Of a DNA stretch of 64,000 nucleotides, positions 49,001 to 56,513 are shown piece by piece (position 1 is the stretch's first letter; every line of letters starts with the position of its first letter). The stretch is from contig JBAIAA010000600.1 of assembly GCA_037893245.1 (NCBI GenBank), positions 124,001-188,000 of the forward strand, in the 5' to 3' direction. The DNA comes from Crossaster papposus. Its lineage: Eukaryota; Echinodermata; Asteroidea; Velatida; Solasteridae. Position numbers and translations under genes: made by a program. The notes under the pieces are model-generated. The model was not told the origin of the DNA, did not search any database, and saw only the letters and a list, made by a program, of their open reading frames with translations.

Positions 49001-50481
49001 GACATAATGCCTAGCTCAAGAACACGCGCATTAGCTATAACCCCATGCTGGATTCGAACTCACAACCTGCAGAATTCAGAGTTGTATTAAAGTCCTTTCA
49101 CAAGTCCAGTCACTAGTCCAGTCAAAATTCGTTTCACAAGTACGTCCAGTCGCAAGTAAACTGGTTGAACAATGACAAAGAAATGCACACGTTATATAGC
49201 TAGTTTGAATAGCTAGTGTCTTGACTTGATTTGAGACTGAAGGACTTGTGATGGTTTTACAGGGACTCGAACACAGCCCTGGAAGAATTAAGACGTGCTG
49301 ACCACGAATTCAAGGCTCCAGACCACGATTCCAAGGCACTCTGCAGTTTAACATATTAACATGTTTAAAGGGATCGTATACGTTTGGTAGTTACTCCAAA
49401 AATTAATGGCAATAAAAACTTACTTGGTAAGAAGTACAGCAGCTTTGGATAGTATAATGCATTTTTAAAAACTTTTCACTTCCAAGTACTGCGGTTATGG
49501 AAGAAGATATTACTTGTTATCCCCCAAAATTTGAATCTGAGAAGCGTTACTGCAGTGACGTTTCTCAGATTGTGTATTCCAATGCAGATAATTCTTCCTG
49601 CGTGGACATAACCGCTCCTGATTTTTGGCAATATCTCAAAATCGCTACCACCTTTTGAAATGAAATTTTTACAGGTTAGTTTGATGGTATATATCTATAA
49701 CTATATAGGATTAAAACAAACAATGGGTTACAATTACCAAACGTATACGATCCCTTTAACAATCATTATCGGTTTGAACTTTGACACAATAATTGGCGTC
49801 TTTTAGGGCTTCCTGGTGGCCGTGCTGTACTGCTTCATGAACGGTGAGGTGAGATCGGAGATCCGACGGAAGTGGCGAGTCCGTCAGCTCAACCGGACAC
49901 TCAGCACGCACCGGTCGTTGCGCAACGGACACTCCAGGTCGTCCTTTTCCACCCCGTCTCGCCAGGACTCGCTCAAGGAGCCCCTGAAGGACGCCACCGC
50001 GGCCGACAAGAACTCCATCAAGGCCAAGCTGAGGGCGCTCAAGCGCCACGCCTTCGGGCCCTACCGCAACTTGAACGGCCACCTGGGCAACGGCAACATG
50101 GCCCAGCCCAGCCAGACCGCGGTGAGCGAGATCGACAACGACAGTGACTCGGCGGAGCAAGCCGGGACGTCGTCGGACGTCCGCCCGGTGCGACACACCG
50201 ACATCGACCACCACACCGGCGCCGAGCCCAGCGAGAAGTCTTCGGCGGGCGCCAAACCTTACTACAACCTCTCTAAGAGCACGCCCACGGTCATCATAGA
50301 CGAGGCCAGGGACGACTCCTCCTTCGACGGCGACGACGGGTACGATGGAGACGTGTACGACCCGCACGATGTCGACAGTCACGAGGTAGAATTTGCGGTC
50401 GATCAGAAGGCCACCGAGAGCTCATCTACAGGAGCCTGCGAACGAGGTCGCGCGTATCCAAACATTGAAACAGAAGTGTGA
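27752..50481 (+). CDS. PTH-receptor-like class B1 (secretin family) GPCR, 11 coding exons; signal-peptide exon not found
   Basis: A plasma-membrane peptide-hormone receptor expected to couple to G proteins. Exons: 27752-27848, 41580-41699, 42450-42544, 43585-43676, 43780-43951, 44618-44786, 45012-45072, 45212-45284, 46185-46270, 48102-48237, 49807-50481. Every junction has AG/GT borders and phases agree throughout (1776 nt, 591 residues plus stop). The ectodomain has six cysteines (20, 37, 46, 60, 79, 94, counted from the first exon found) and sites NLT, NTT, NWT, NYS. Class B landmarks are IHMH in TM2, C196 paired with the ECL2 CW (C270), YYWLLVEG in TM3, PLFG in TM6 and QG in TM7. TM5 to TM6 (LRVLATKL, KSTLVLIPLFG) resembles vertebrate PTH receptors more than other class B receptors I recall; the hormone-domain stretch NFDKILCW looks glucagon-receptor-like. 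Human PTH1R is 593 residues. The ligand is unknown, and subfamily assignment is by eye. Confidence 0.93.
28001..28200 (+). repeat. Tandem duplication carrying a poly-G expansion
   Basis: Two copies of a unit of about 90 bp share TAATTATTTTCCCTTGGGG, then TACCGGGCAATTA and CTAGAGTTCTAGAC. The first copy has about 50 G (one A) after CCCTT; the second has only six. The length change is in the G run. Confidence 0.8.
28013..28063 (+). repeat. Poly-G run (about 50 G)
   Basis: The longest G run in the window, with one A, 165 bp downstream of the receptor exon E1 donor. Confidence 0.9.
28210..28622. repeat. MITE with GTGTTCGCACTGGA ends, in receptor intron 1
   Basis: AGCCGTGTTCGCACTGGA at left and TCCAGTGCGAACAGGGCT at right. 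The interior is full of short inverted words (GGGTAACTT / AAGTTACCC, GGCTCGGTTAAACT). Confidence 0.87.
29935..30187. repeat. Foldback MITE family A, copy 5, in receptor intron 1
   Basis: It has complete ends GGGGCCAATTTCATAAAAC and GTTTTATGAAATTGGCCCC within the E1-E3 intron. It is closest to copy 1. Confidence 0.88.
31453..31672 (+). mobile_element. SINE family 2, copy in receptor intron 1
   Basis: A B-box-like CCGGGTTTGAATCCCG is followed by ATGTGGATTGGGTTTTCAGT, CCGTGGGTTTCTCCCC, and an end TAATTGGCGCTAC with an AAATAAA tail. The same body is at 34.3 kb inverted and at 22.1 kb truncated. Confidence 0.78.
31793..32170. repeat. MITE family B, copy 2, inverted, in receptor intron 1
   Basis: It reads in the opposite orientation to copy 1, with end CGTATACGATCCCTTT complete at the right and the left terminus clipped at about GGTAATTGGAACC. 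Confidence 0.88.
33083..33727. repeat. Long inverted-repeat element E2 with TA target duplication
   Basis: It begins CAGGGTGTCCAC and ends GTGGACACCCTG, with TA on both sides (33081-33082, 33728-33729) as expected for Tc1/mariner-type insertion. Arms of about 175 bp (TCTGTCCAATGGTATAAGG and inverse) flank a centre of about 290 bp. It is in receptor intron 1. Unequal arm mutations show it is not brand new. Confidence 0.87.
34312..34560 (-). mobile_element. SINE family 2, inverted copy in receptor intron 1
   Basis: The inverse of the 31.4-kb copy: GGTGGGAGGAAAACCCC, GGAAACCCACGGAGT, ACCCCAATCCACATATTGG and AATTTGAACCCGGGTCA are all present in reverse order. Confidence 0.8.
36654..36862. repeat. 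Foldback MITE family A, degenerate copy 6
   Basis: The interior (CAAGGTTACAAACACAATTT, then GTGCTAAGCACA and CTTAGCAGCT) is recognisable, but both termini are mutated. It looks like the oldest copy in the window. Confidence 0.65.
37059..37086 (+). repeat. Poly-G run (about 28 G)
   Basis: Uninterrupted run in receptor intron 1. Confidence 0.9.
38510..39190. repeat. Large foldback element, host of a nested palindrome
   Basis: Arms at about 38515-38690 and 39045-39185 are inverted: TTTTTGGAAACGTTAGGATA against its inverse, and AACCAATGTTTACA against TGTAAACATTGGTT. It lies in receptor intron 1; the ORFs at 38289-38692 are its by-products. Confidence 0.83.
38831..38946. repeat. Near-perfect 115-bp palindrome nested in the foldback element
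   Basis: TACACTGCAAAAACGG at left and TTTTTGCAGTGTA at right, with GTGTTAAATTTAACACTTTT and its inverse inside, and a loop of about 9 bases (GCGAATGGT). TA flanks both sides, fitting insertion of a TA-targeting MITE. Confidence 0.88.
41231..41365 (+). repeat. Dispersed repeat R, copy 2, before receptor exon E3
   Basis: It carries the same words in the same order as the 24.7-kb copy. It lies about 215 bp upstream of exon E3. Confidence 0.7.
41580..41699 (+). CDS. Receptor exon E3: hormone-binding domain core
   Basis: The exon lies between a T-rich acceptor ending TTATTCAG and the donor GTATTT, with 2 nt completing the codon begun in E1. It encodes SPRC, then NFDKILCW, then NTT and QPCP, giving cysteines 2, 3 and 4 of the hormone-receptor domain. 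FD-x3-CW is the form seen in glucagon-type receptors; PTH receptors have WD. After PCP the usual Tyr-rich stretch is replaced by a Pro-rich one (APPPEP), which is odd but ends in the same phase-1 split codon as I recall at the vertebrate E3/G border. No ATG lies in this frame, which is why it is invisible as a simple ORF. Confidence 0.88.
41989..42214. repeat. Foldback MITE in receptor intron E3-G
   Basis: ACGGAGCCCCTAAAGGGACA at left and inverse at right, next AATCACCGTGACGAAAT and inverse. The loop has three tandem TCGAAATCATTTCGTGC units. Confidence 0.87.
42450..42544 (+). CDS. Receptor exon G: end of hormone-binding domain
   Basis: The acceptor is the tract TTTCTTTCTTCCTGTGTCCAAG; the donor is GTCAGT. 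Two bases complete the split codon, then come 31 codons with FAYKFCHANG and ENWTNYSMC. These supply cysteines 5 and 6 and two N-glycosylation sites (NWT, NYS). The pattern matches the AYRRC, NG and W-x-NYS-x-C elements of PTH receptors. The exon ends in phase 0, matching the TM1 exon. The same stretch is open in another frame, which hides it in a naive translation. Confidence 0.9.
42606..42860. repeat. Foldback element after receptor exon G
   Basis: ATGCGCCGTATT and GAGGGCGCTGT at the left return as ACAGCGCCCTCA and AATACGGCGCAT at the right. The middle is AT-rich. It starts about 60 bp past the exon G donor. Confidence 0.75.
43111..43287. repeat. Foldback repeat with CAATCGTGGACG ends, copy 2, in receptor intron G-M1
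   Basis: TATTGACCGGCAATCGTGGA at left and its inverse at right. It matches the 0.6-kb copy through the interior (CATTGTCCGACCGTCTT). Confidence 0.83.
43585..43676 (+). CDS. Receptor exon M1: transmembrane helix 1
   Basis: The acceptor CTTTTCCAG precedes GATTTGCGG and the donor is GTAAGT. Thirty codons plus two bases encode IVYSIGYSLSLVALAIAMG, a classic class B TM1 (Y-x-x-GYS-x-S). The reading frame stays open upstream to 43453, but that part is intron with a polypyrimidine tract. Confidence 0.95.
43780..43951 (+). CDS. Receptor exon M2: intracellular loop 1, TM2 and extracellular loop 1
   Basis: The acceptor TTTGACAG and the donor GTAGGT border 172 nt. The exon completes the Lys codon from M1 and encodes KLRCPRNTIHMHLFMSF, with the conserved TM2 histidine, then an ECL1 stretch with DGSVNSNTT. 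A second GT four bases downstream would break the frame, so the donor at 43952 is chosen. RNTIHMHLF is shared by PTH, VIP and related receptors. Confidence 0.95.
44158..44552. repeat. MITE family B, copy 3, inverted, in receptor intron M2-M3
   Basis: It has the full interior, and the left end is slightly mutated (GGATCATATACGTTTGG). It stops about 65 bp before the M3 exon. Confidence 0.9.
44618..44786 (+). CDS. Receptor exon M3: TM3 and start of TM4
   Basis: The acceptor CTGTTACAG and the donor GTAGGT border 169 nt starting in phase 0. The first residues DISCHQ carry the TM3 cysteine that pairs with ECL2. NYYWLLVEGVYLHAL is the class B TM3 signature with the key glutamate. The exon ends inside the GWG codons of TM4. 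A 395-bp foldback element ends only about 65 bp upstream of the acceptor. Confidence 0.96.
45012..45072 (+). CDS. Receptor exon M4: TM4
   Basis: This is a 61-nt exon between TTGTTCAG and GTAAGT. It encodes GVPILFVLPWVIVQEY and TTPDG, completing TM4 and entering ECL2. Phase 1 in and phase 2 out match both neighbours. Confidence 0.93.
45212..45284 (+). CDS. Receptor exon M5: ECL2 and start of TM5
   Basis: This is a 73-nt exon between TTCGCAG and GTAAGT. It opens with the CW pair of ECL2, the most conserved ECL2 feature in class B, and continues to YWIIKAPVMCSVV, the TM5 start. Vertebrate PTH receptors have the similar W-II-x-P arrangement here. Confidence 0.94.
45365..45645. repeat. Foldback element in receptor intron M5-M6
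   Basis: AAGTGCAACATGGCGTCACT and its inverse, AATGAAATGTCCAG and its inverse, with outer arms GACAGATCAT / ATGATCTGTC. The arms close on a 30-bp loop near 45485. Confidence 0.85.
46185..46270 (+). CDS. Receptor exon M6: TM5 and intracellular loop 3
   Basis: This is an 86-nt exon between ATCCACAG and GTAAGG. It encodes LNFILFLNILRVLATKL followed by a short loop ATNAAEARRY. The LNFILF-N-x-RVLATKL string is the strongest pointer to the PTH-receptor branch. A minisatellite begins about 30-40 bp downstream of the donor. Confidence 0.95.
46306..46665 (+). repeat. Intronic minisatellite, unit about 59 bp, with two-unit higher order
   Basis: Units share CCCAGTCCCCTAGCTGCACC. They alternate between forms followed by CGTAGGAC and by CTACAGGGCGACACC. 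It starts about 36 bp downstream of the M6 exon donor. The minus-strand ORF here (QLGDWEKT repeats) is a by-product. Confidence 0.9.
46682..46905 (+). repeat. Dispersed repeat Q, copy 2
   Basis: It matches the 6.5-kb copy across about 200 bp; an insertion of about 25 bp follows the CTATTCGGCAT word. It is in receptor intron M6-M7. Confidence 0.75.
47740..48020. repeat. Foldback element in receptor intron M6-M7
   Basis: TTTTCCCATGGGA/TCCCATGGGAAAA, GTTTACA/TGTAAAC and TGACGTAAT/TGACGTCATT are inverted, and an outer TATGACGA-CAGTA pair (about 47748 and 48000) extends it. Confidence 0.75.
48102..48237 (+). CDS. Receptor exon M7: TM6, ECL3 and start of TM7
   Basis: This is a 136-nt exon between CACTTTCAG and GTGAGT. 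It encodes KLAKSTLVLIPLFGVYY (TM6 with the conserved P-x-x-G kink), an ECL3 with TDDP, and ELGMSCQ. The last glutamine is the TM7 Q of the class B QG pair, completed by the next exon. Confidence 0.96.
48517..48790. repeat. Dispersed MITE, copy 2, inverted, in receptor intron M7-T
   Basis: GACAATCCCATAGAGATGTA at left and GTCTCCCCAAGTGCC at right are the inverse of the 9.2-kb copy; the middle also matches. Confidence 0.82.
49078..49284. repeat. Foldback repeat family C, degenerate copy 3
   Basis: CAAGTCCAGTCACTAGTCC units on the left and GGACTTGTGATGG on the right are inverted. It sits in receptor intron M7-T next to a family B element. Confidence 0.75.
49365..49759. repeat. MITE family B, copy 4, in receptor intron M7-T
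   Basis: It has complete ends TAAAGGGATCGTATACG and CGTATACGATCCCTTTA. It stops about 47 bp before the last coding exon, so it probably overlaps or abuts the branch-point region. Confidence 0.9.
49807..50481 (+). CDS. Receptor exon T: TM7 end and cytoplasmic tail with PDZ ligand
   Basis: The acceptor GTCTTTTAG precedes GGCTTCCTG. The exon encodes GFLVAVLYCFMNGEVRSEI (TM7 and helix 8) and then a long polar tail with Ser and basic clusters, a KHAFGPYRN segment and a run of Asp (DDSSFDGDDGYDGD). The protein ends ETEV, a class I PDZ ligand, analogous to ETVM of PTH1R that binds NHERF proteins. The tail is clearly more GC-rich than its surroundings, so large false frames are open on the other strand. 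At about 210 residues beyond TM7 its length is close to that of PTH1R. Confidence 0.96.
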   Translation, partial: GFLVAVLYCFMNGEVRSEIRRKWRVRQLNRTLSTHRSLRNGHSRSSFSTPSRQDSLKEPLKDATAADKNSIKAKLRALKRHAFGPYRNLNGHLGNGNMAQPSQTAVSEIDNDSDSAEQAGTSSDVRPVRHTDIDHHTGAEPSEKSSAGAKPYYNLSKSTPTVIIDEARDDSSFDGDDGYDGDVYDPHDVDSHEVEFAVDQKATESSSTGACERGRAYPNIETEV

Positions 50482-51831
50482 TTTCCAGAATGACTGCGGT
50501 ACCCTGACTTCTCCGCATCACGGTATATTTATTCCAAACCTCGGCCCGGTCTCCGGATTCTGCTATGGGTTTGCGGCATATCGATAAGGTCGACCTTGGA
50601 TCCACGTATTAGTCCAAAATCTGGGTTCAGAAAAATCTTGTTTCACCCAGGCCAAAGTTTGTTCTTCCGTTTGGTATAGCCCTTCCAAGGCTTCCGTGGT
50701 TCGTGGTTGGTCAAACAGTTTTGAGCAAGTTTAGGCGCGAAACGAACTCTACTGACGAGTAGGTGCACTAGGCCATCAGCCAGGGGGTTGGTCCGTGTCA
50801 ATTGAGAGGAATAATACTCGTGGTGATTTGTCACGTCTGTCGCGTGTGTATGTGCTGTACAATTGTAAATCTACACTATATTTTGTTTCCAAAAAATTGT
50901 AGGTTTTTTGCCATAACTTCTACGTTTTTAGTTATTTTAAGTATTCGTCCTCGTCACATGAGACAAGGCGCACCCTTTTCTGGCCTAAATAAAAGACACC
51001 TTTTAGGGTCAAAATGATCCAGCAACATGTAATTTGTGTCCCTTTCAAAACAAAATGAGTCGCATGTCGCCATTGAGTAGAGTCCTATGCAATATAAGTC
51101 AATACAAACTGTAAACCCTTTCACCCATGTTATAAGATGTCAACTGGAGTCATAAACCAAAATGATGAGCAAATTAAGTGCTTTTTATACCGCAAATGAA
51201 CAATCCAATACATTGAAACTTGTAATTTTAGATATGGTTTTTTAATACATTTGGCACTATGGATTGATAGAGCCGTTTGAGAACATTCGAGCTTCATTTA
51301 TTTCTAGGAAAATATTTGTTTTATTGGTTTGTTTTGTTTTTAATCCTGCCATCTTTTTTCTTGTGAGGCTTCGCCGAGTGAGCATTCCACTGTTCACAAA
51401 AATTGCCATTTAAATACATAAATTCATAATAATCCGGATATTTTGGTCGCCAAAATGTGACCATCCACCACAAAAGGGCTGTAAAGTTGCCAGAGCTTAT
51501 TTTGAGAAAAGGACCATTAAAATATGGGAAAAACAATTAAAAAAACAATGAATTTTCATACTAAGTGTTACTTGTTGTAGCTAACCATAAATACCAACTA
51601 TGTCTTGTAATACATCATTTTAAAGCTTATTTCTTGTACATTTCATTTCTCTAAATTTCTCAAAACGTCAAGATGTCTACTTAAATTTACAGCCCTTTCG
51701 TCGTGATCGGTCACAAATGGGTATGTTCGTTATAACGGTTCGTTATGAAAGGGTGTTCGTAATAGCGGTATTCGTTATAACAACGTTCCATTGTATACAA
51801 TTATTATGTAATGTAACGTAATTTATCATCA
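50482..51831 (+). other. Presumed 3' UTR of the receptor gene and downstream AT-rich DNA
   Basis: No coding frame with recognisable content is present. A canonical AATAAA lies at 50988-50993, about 510 bp past the stop, and is the first good polyadenylation candidate. The rest is AT-rich unique-looking sequence up to the SINE. Confidence 0.5.
50988..50993 (+). terminator. Candidate polyadenylation signal for the receptor gene
   Basis: AATAAA occurs about 510 bp after the stop codon. Other AATAAA hexamers occur farther downstream in AT-rich DNA (for example near 52768), so use of this one is a guess. Confidence 0.4.
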
Positions 51832-52170
51832 TGTGGAGTGTCGTGGCCGGGCGGTTAAGAACCCGGATTTCTGTTCCGCAGAGCGTGAGTTCGAGTCCCG
51901 GTGTCGACACGTGTGCCCTTAAGCAAGGCAATTAAACCACTATTGCTTCGTCCTTCGGATGGGATGTAAAGCTGGAGGTCCCGTGTGTTGTGTAATGCAC
52001 GTAAAAGAACTCAGAAAAACTTATCGCTAAGAGAAGGGGTTTGCCCCGGTGTTTCTGGAGGATCAAGACAGCTACCTTCTCGTGGTGATCCGGCTAAGAG
52101 AAATAAGACCTCTCGAACTAAAGCTGTCAACCAGGACTTCGGTCCATACGCATTATTATTATTATTATCG
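51832..52170 (+). mobile_element. tRNA-derived SINE with ATT tail
   Basis: The head resembles a class II tRNA: TGGCCGGGCGGTTAAGA fits an A box and GAGTTCGAGTCCC a B box, and GTGTCG pairs with CGACAC. The body has CCTTCGGATGGGATGTAAA and GGTCCCGTGTGTTGTGTAA, a central part I associate with SINEs of marine invertebrates. It ends in (ATT)n at 52152-52168. Confidence 0.82.
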
Positions 52171-52894
52171 TAGCTCATGTGACGAGAGTCAAGGCTTTGG
52201 GTAAATCTGCAATATATTGTAATTGTCTTCAGGTTTTAAAAAAATAGACCTGAAATTGTAATTATGGAGTTTTTAAGTGAATACAAATTCAACAACCTAA
52301 ACAAAAATGTACTAATAATTGTTCCTTTTTCTTTTGTTCTAAAGAGTAGTGTTTCTATTCCATTCTTGTGTGGTATAATTGGTGTTTTTATATAAACTAA
52401 TATATTATATACATGTATATTATTTTCTTGTTGGCAAACGTCCGATGCTAAATATTGTATAGTGTAGAATGAATGAATGAACAAAAAACTCTATCCAAAT
52501 CTTGCCTTTGTATAAAACTTTACGTGGAGATATTATGGAAACCTGAACAAAAGTTACTTGAAATTGCCCTGTAATATAAAACTGTCTTTGTATATAATTC
52601 AGTTAAATTAATCATTTGATTTTTTTCTGTAAAAAGGAACAATGTTGGGTTTATATTTAAGTGTGCAGTAGTAAAAATAATAATAACAATAAACCTAAAA
52701 GCATGCACTTGTACGTTTAAAACCTTTATGTAAATTTATTATACATTATAATTTAATTGACGATGTCAAATAAAAGTAATATTGGACTACACTCATCCGT
52801 GAAAAGTGATTATTTTTGGGAGCGTCGCTACATTTATTTAGTTTATTTCCCAAAAAAGTATGAGTTTGTTTGGCAATATCTATTTTGTAAAAAA

Positions 52895-55800
52895 AAGCAA
52901 GGTTAACCCCTTACAATATTTTTCGACTTTGGCCGAAAAATGAAATTTCTTCAAAGTTTTGGGAAACGTGCCTATATTACCCACTAAACATTAAATTGCC
53001 GTTCAGATGTGATTTTGAAGAAAAAAAACATATCAAATCTGCTGTAAAATTTGCTCAAAAAGTGGTGGTTTTTTTAGGCCCTAATTAAAACAAATCCACA
53101 ATGTTCGCTCAAATATTAACACAATTGTGTTTGAATATCGATTGATGCTTCTCTAGCCTCGGAGGGTATTTCTGCGTTGTTTAGAATTAATGTCAATTTT
53201 TATCAAAAATTTCAAACTTTGGTCAATTGTATTTAAAATGCAAGGTTATCTTCGACAATTTTATTAATAGGCAAGGTTAATCCCTTACATCCTGCATCAG
53301 AGATGATATTAAAGACGTTTTGAGAAAAATCAAAATTTTGATAAAAAAGTGGGTTAACCCCTTTTTTTTTTTTTTAATTTTGGCCAAAAATGATATTCTT
53401 TTCAACTCTTTTAGAAGATGCCCACAGGACAGGAGAAGCCATACCAACTTGAATTTGAACGAAATTCACGTTAAATAAATAAATAGGTCAAACATTTGAG
53501 GGAAAAAACATCAAAAATATGAGTTGTTTTTGTCAAAAAAATGTAATATTTTACCAAATCTCTGCAATTTTAGCTTCGTTTTTATTGATTGATGTTCCCC
53601 TTACATCAGAGATGATATTTAAGACGTTTCGAGAGAAATCTATTTTTGGCCAAATTTTGATAAAAAAGTAGGTTAATTAACCCCTTGTTTTTTTCGAAAT
53701 TTTGGTCCAAAATTATATTCTTTTAAACTCTTTTAGAAGATGCCCACAGGACAAGAGAAGCCATAACAACTTGAATTTGAACGAAATTCACGTTAAATAA
53801 ATAAATAGGCCAAATATTTGAGGAAAAAAACATCAAAAATATGAGTTGTTTTTGTCAAAAAAATGTAATATTTTACCAAATCTCTGCAATTTTAGCTTCG
53901 TTTTTATTGATTGATGTTCCCCTTACATCAGAGATGATTTTTAAGACGTTTCGAGAGAAATCAATTTTTGGCAAAATTTTGATAAAAAAGGTGGGTCAAC
54001 CCCTTGTTTTTTTGGGTTTTTTTGTCAAAAATGATATTCTTTTAAACTCTGTTAGAATATGCCCACAGGACAGGAGAAGCCATACCAACTTGAATTTGAA
54101 CGAAATTCACGTTAAATAAATAAATAGTTCGAAAATTTGAGGAAAAAACATCAGAAATATGAGTTGCTTTTGTCCTAAAAATTTAATATTTTACAAAATC
54201 TCTGCAATTTTAGCTGTTTTTATTGATTTATGTTCCCCTTGCATAAGAGATGATATTTAAGACGTTTCGAGAAAAATCAATTTTTGTGCAAAATTTTGAT
54301 AAAAAAGTGGGTTAACCCCTTTTTTTTTTTTTTAATTTTGGCCAAAAATGATATTCTTTTCAACTCTTTCAGAAGATGCCCACAGGACAGGAGAAGCCAT
54401 ACCAACTTGAATTTGAACGAAATTCACGTTAAATAAATAAATAGGTCAAACATTTGAGGGAAAAACCATCAAAAATATGAGTTGTTTTTGTCAAAAAAAT
54501 GTAATATTTTACCAAATCTCTGCAATTTTAGCTTTGTTTTTATTGATTGGTGTTCCTCCTGCATCAGAGATGATATTTAAGACGTTTTGAGGAAAATATA
54601 TTTTTGGCCAAATTTTGATAAAAAAGGGGGTTAACCCCTTGTTTTTTTCGAAATTTTGGTCCAAAATTATATTCTTTTAAACTCTTTTAGAAGATGCCCA
54701 CAGGACAGGAGAAGCCATACCAACTTGAATTTGAACGAAATTCACGTTAAATAAATAAATAGGTCGAACATTTGAGGAAAAAAACATCAAAAATATGAGT
54801 TGCTTTTGTCCAAAAAATGTAATATTTTACCAAATCTCTGCAATTTTAGCTTCGTTTTTATTGATTGGTGTTCCTCCTGCATCAGAGATGATATTTGAGA
54901 CTTTTTGAGAGAAATCTATTTTTGGCCAAATTTTGATAAAAAAGGTGGGTTAACCCCTTTTTTCTTTCTTTTTTTTTGGTCAAAAATGATATTCTTTTCA
55001 ACTCTTTTAGAATATGCCCACAGGACAGGAGAAGCCATACAAACTTGAATTTGAACGAAATTCACGTTAAATAAATAAATAGGTCGAACATTGAGGGGAA
55101 AAAACATCAAAAATATGAGTTTTTTTTGTCCAAAAAATGTAATATTTTACCAAATCTCTGCAATTTTTGCTTTGTTTTTATTGATTGGTGTTCCCCTTGC
55201 ATCAGAGATGATATTTGAGACGTTTTGAGATAAATGTATTTTTGGCCAAATTTTGATAAAGGTGGGTTAACCCCTTGGATTTTTTTTAATTTTGGTCGAA
55301 AATGATATTCTTTTAAACTCTTTTAGAAGATGCCCACAGGACAGGAGAAGCCATTCCAACTTGAATTTGAACGAAATTCACGTTAAATAAATAAATAGGT
55401 CGAACATTTGAGGAAAAAAACATCAAAAATATGAGTTGTTTTTGTCCAAAAAATGTATTTTTTTACCAAATCTCTGCAATTTTAGCTTTGTTTTTATTGA
55501 TTGGTGTTCCTCCTGCATCAGAGATGATATTTGAGACGTTTTGAGAAAAATGTATTTTTGGCCAAATTTTGATAAAAAAGTGGTTAACCCCTTGTTGTTT
55601 TTTTATTTTGGTCAAAAATGATATTCTTTTAAACTCTTTTAGAATATGCCCACAGGACAGGAGAAGCCATACAAACTTGAATTTGAACGAAATTCACGTT
55701 AAATAAATAAATAGGTCGAACATTGAGGGAAAAAAACATCAAAAATATGAGTTGTTTTTGTCCAAAAAATGTAATATTTTACCAAATCTCTACAATTTTT

Positions 55801-56140
55801 GCTTTGTTTTTTATTGATTGGTGTTCCCCTTGCATCAGAGATGATATTTGAGACGTTTTGAGAGAAATGTATTTTTGGCCAAATTTTGATAAAGGTGGGT
55901 TAACCCCTTGGATTTTTTTTAATTTTGGTCGAAAATGATATTCTTTTAAACTCTTTGAGAAGATGTCCACAGGACAGGAGAAGCCATTCCAACTTGAATT
56001 TGAACGAAATTCAAGTTAAATTAAAATCATTGGTCAAAAATTTAAGGAAAAAATCCATCAAAAATATGGTTTTCAAAAATTCAAATTGTGGCACATTTAA
56101 CCAAAAATACAAGGTTAATCTAATCTTTTAATTAAATATT
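52895..56140. repeat. Satellite array, monomer about 318 bp, about 9 copies
   Basis: The anchor word CCCACAGGACAGGAGAAGCC recurs at about 53421, 53743, 54062, 54379, 54697, 55018, 55333, 55649 and 55966, spacing 315-322 bp. Other shared words are GAACGAAATTCACG, TTACCAAATCTCTGCAA, GCATCAGAGATGATATTT and GGTTAACCCCTT. Ends (before 53270 and after 56045) are diverged, as expected for array edges. ORFs within it are by-products. Confidence 0.95.
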
Positions 56141-56513
56141 GTATATACAAATTGAAGAAAAGTAAATTTTTGACCAAACGTCGTCACTCATTGCCATTCG
56201 TTGATGCCGGACTAGCCTTTGTCTTTTTACGTTTAAAACTGTGACGTTTCAGCTCATCCAGCCCCGCTCTCCATTAGAAAATCTTGAGCTTTAACTTCAA
56301 TTTGACGTCCCTTGGAAAATCCTGAATCTCTGATCCATGCTCAAATCATGTCATATGGCACTGTAGTCTGGTTCTCAGACCAAAATAATACTGACTATTA
56401 TTGGTGACGAATTATTAGGTCCGGTAGCCGCCAATGTTTCCACAAAATGTTGCCCGTTTTCGAAAATGGTCCGAAATTTACGAATTCGGTGGCTATACCC
56501 GACCTACAATTTA

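Noticed and set aside
49756-50382. 208-codon minus-strand frame opposite the receptor tail
   Set aside because: It is the antisense shadow of the GC-rich tail exon; the plus-strand frame continues TM7 and is spliced in phase.
51838-51912. Functional tRNA gene
   Set aside because: The D and anticodon arms do not pair properly and the sequence runs straight into a SINE body, so it is a SINE head.
52895-56140. CRISPR-like array because of regular spacing
   Set aside because: The repeated unit is 318 bp long with no short repeat and unique spacer structure, in animal DNA; it is a satellite.
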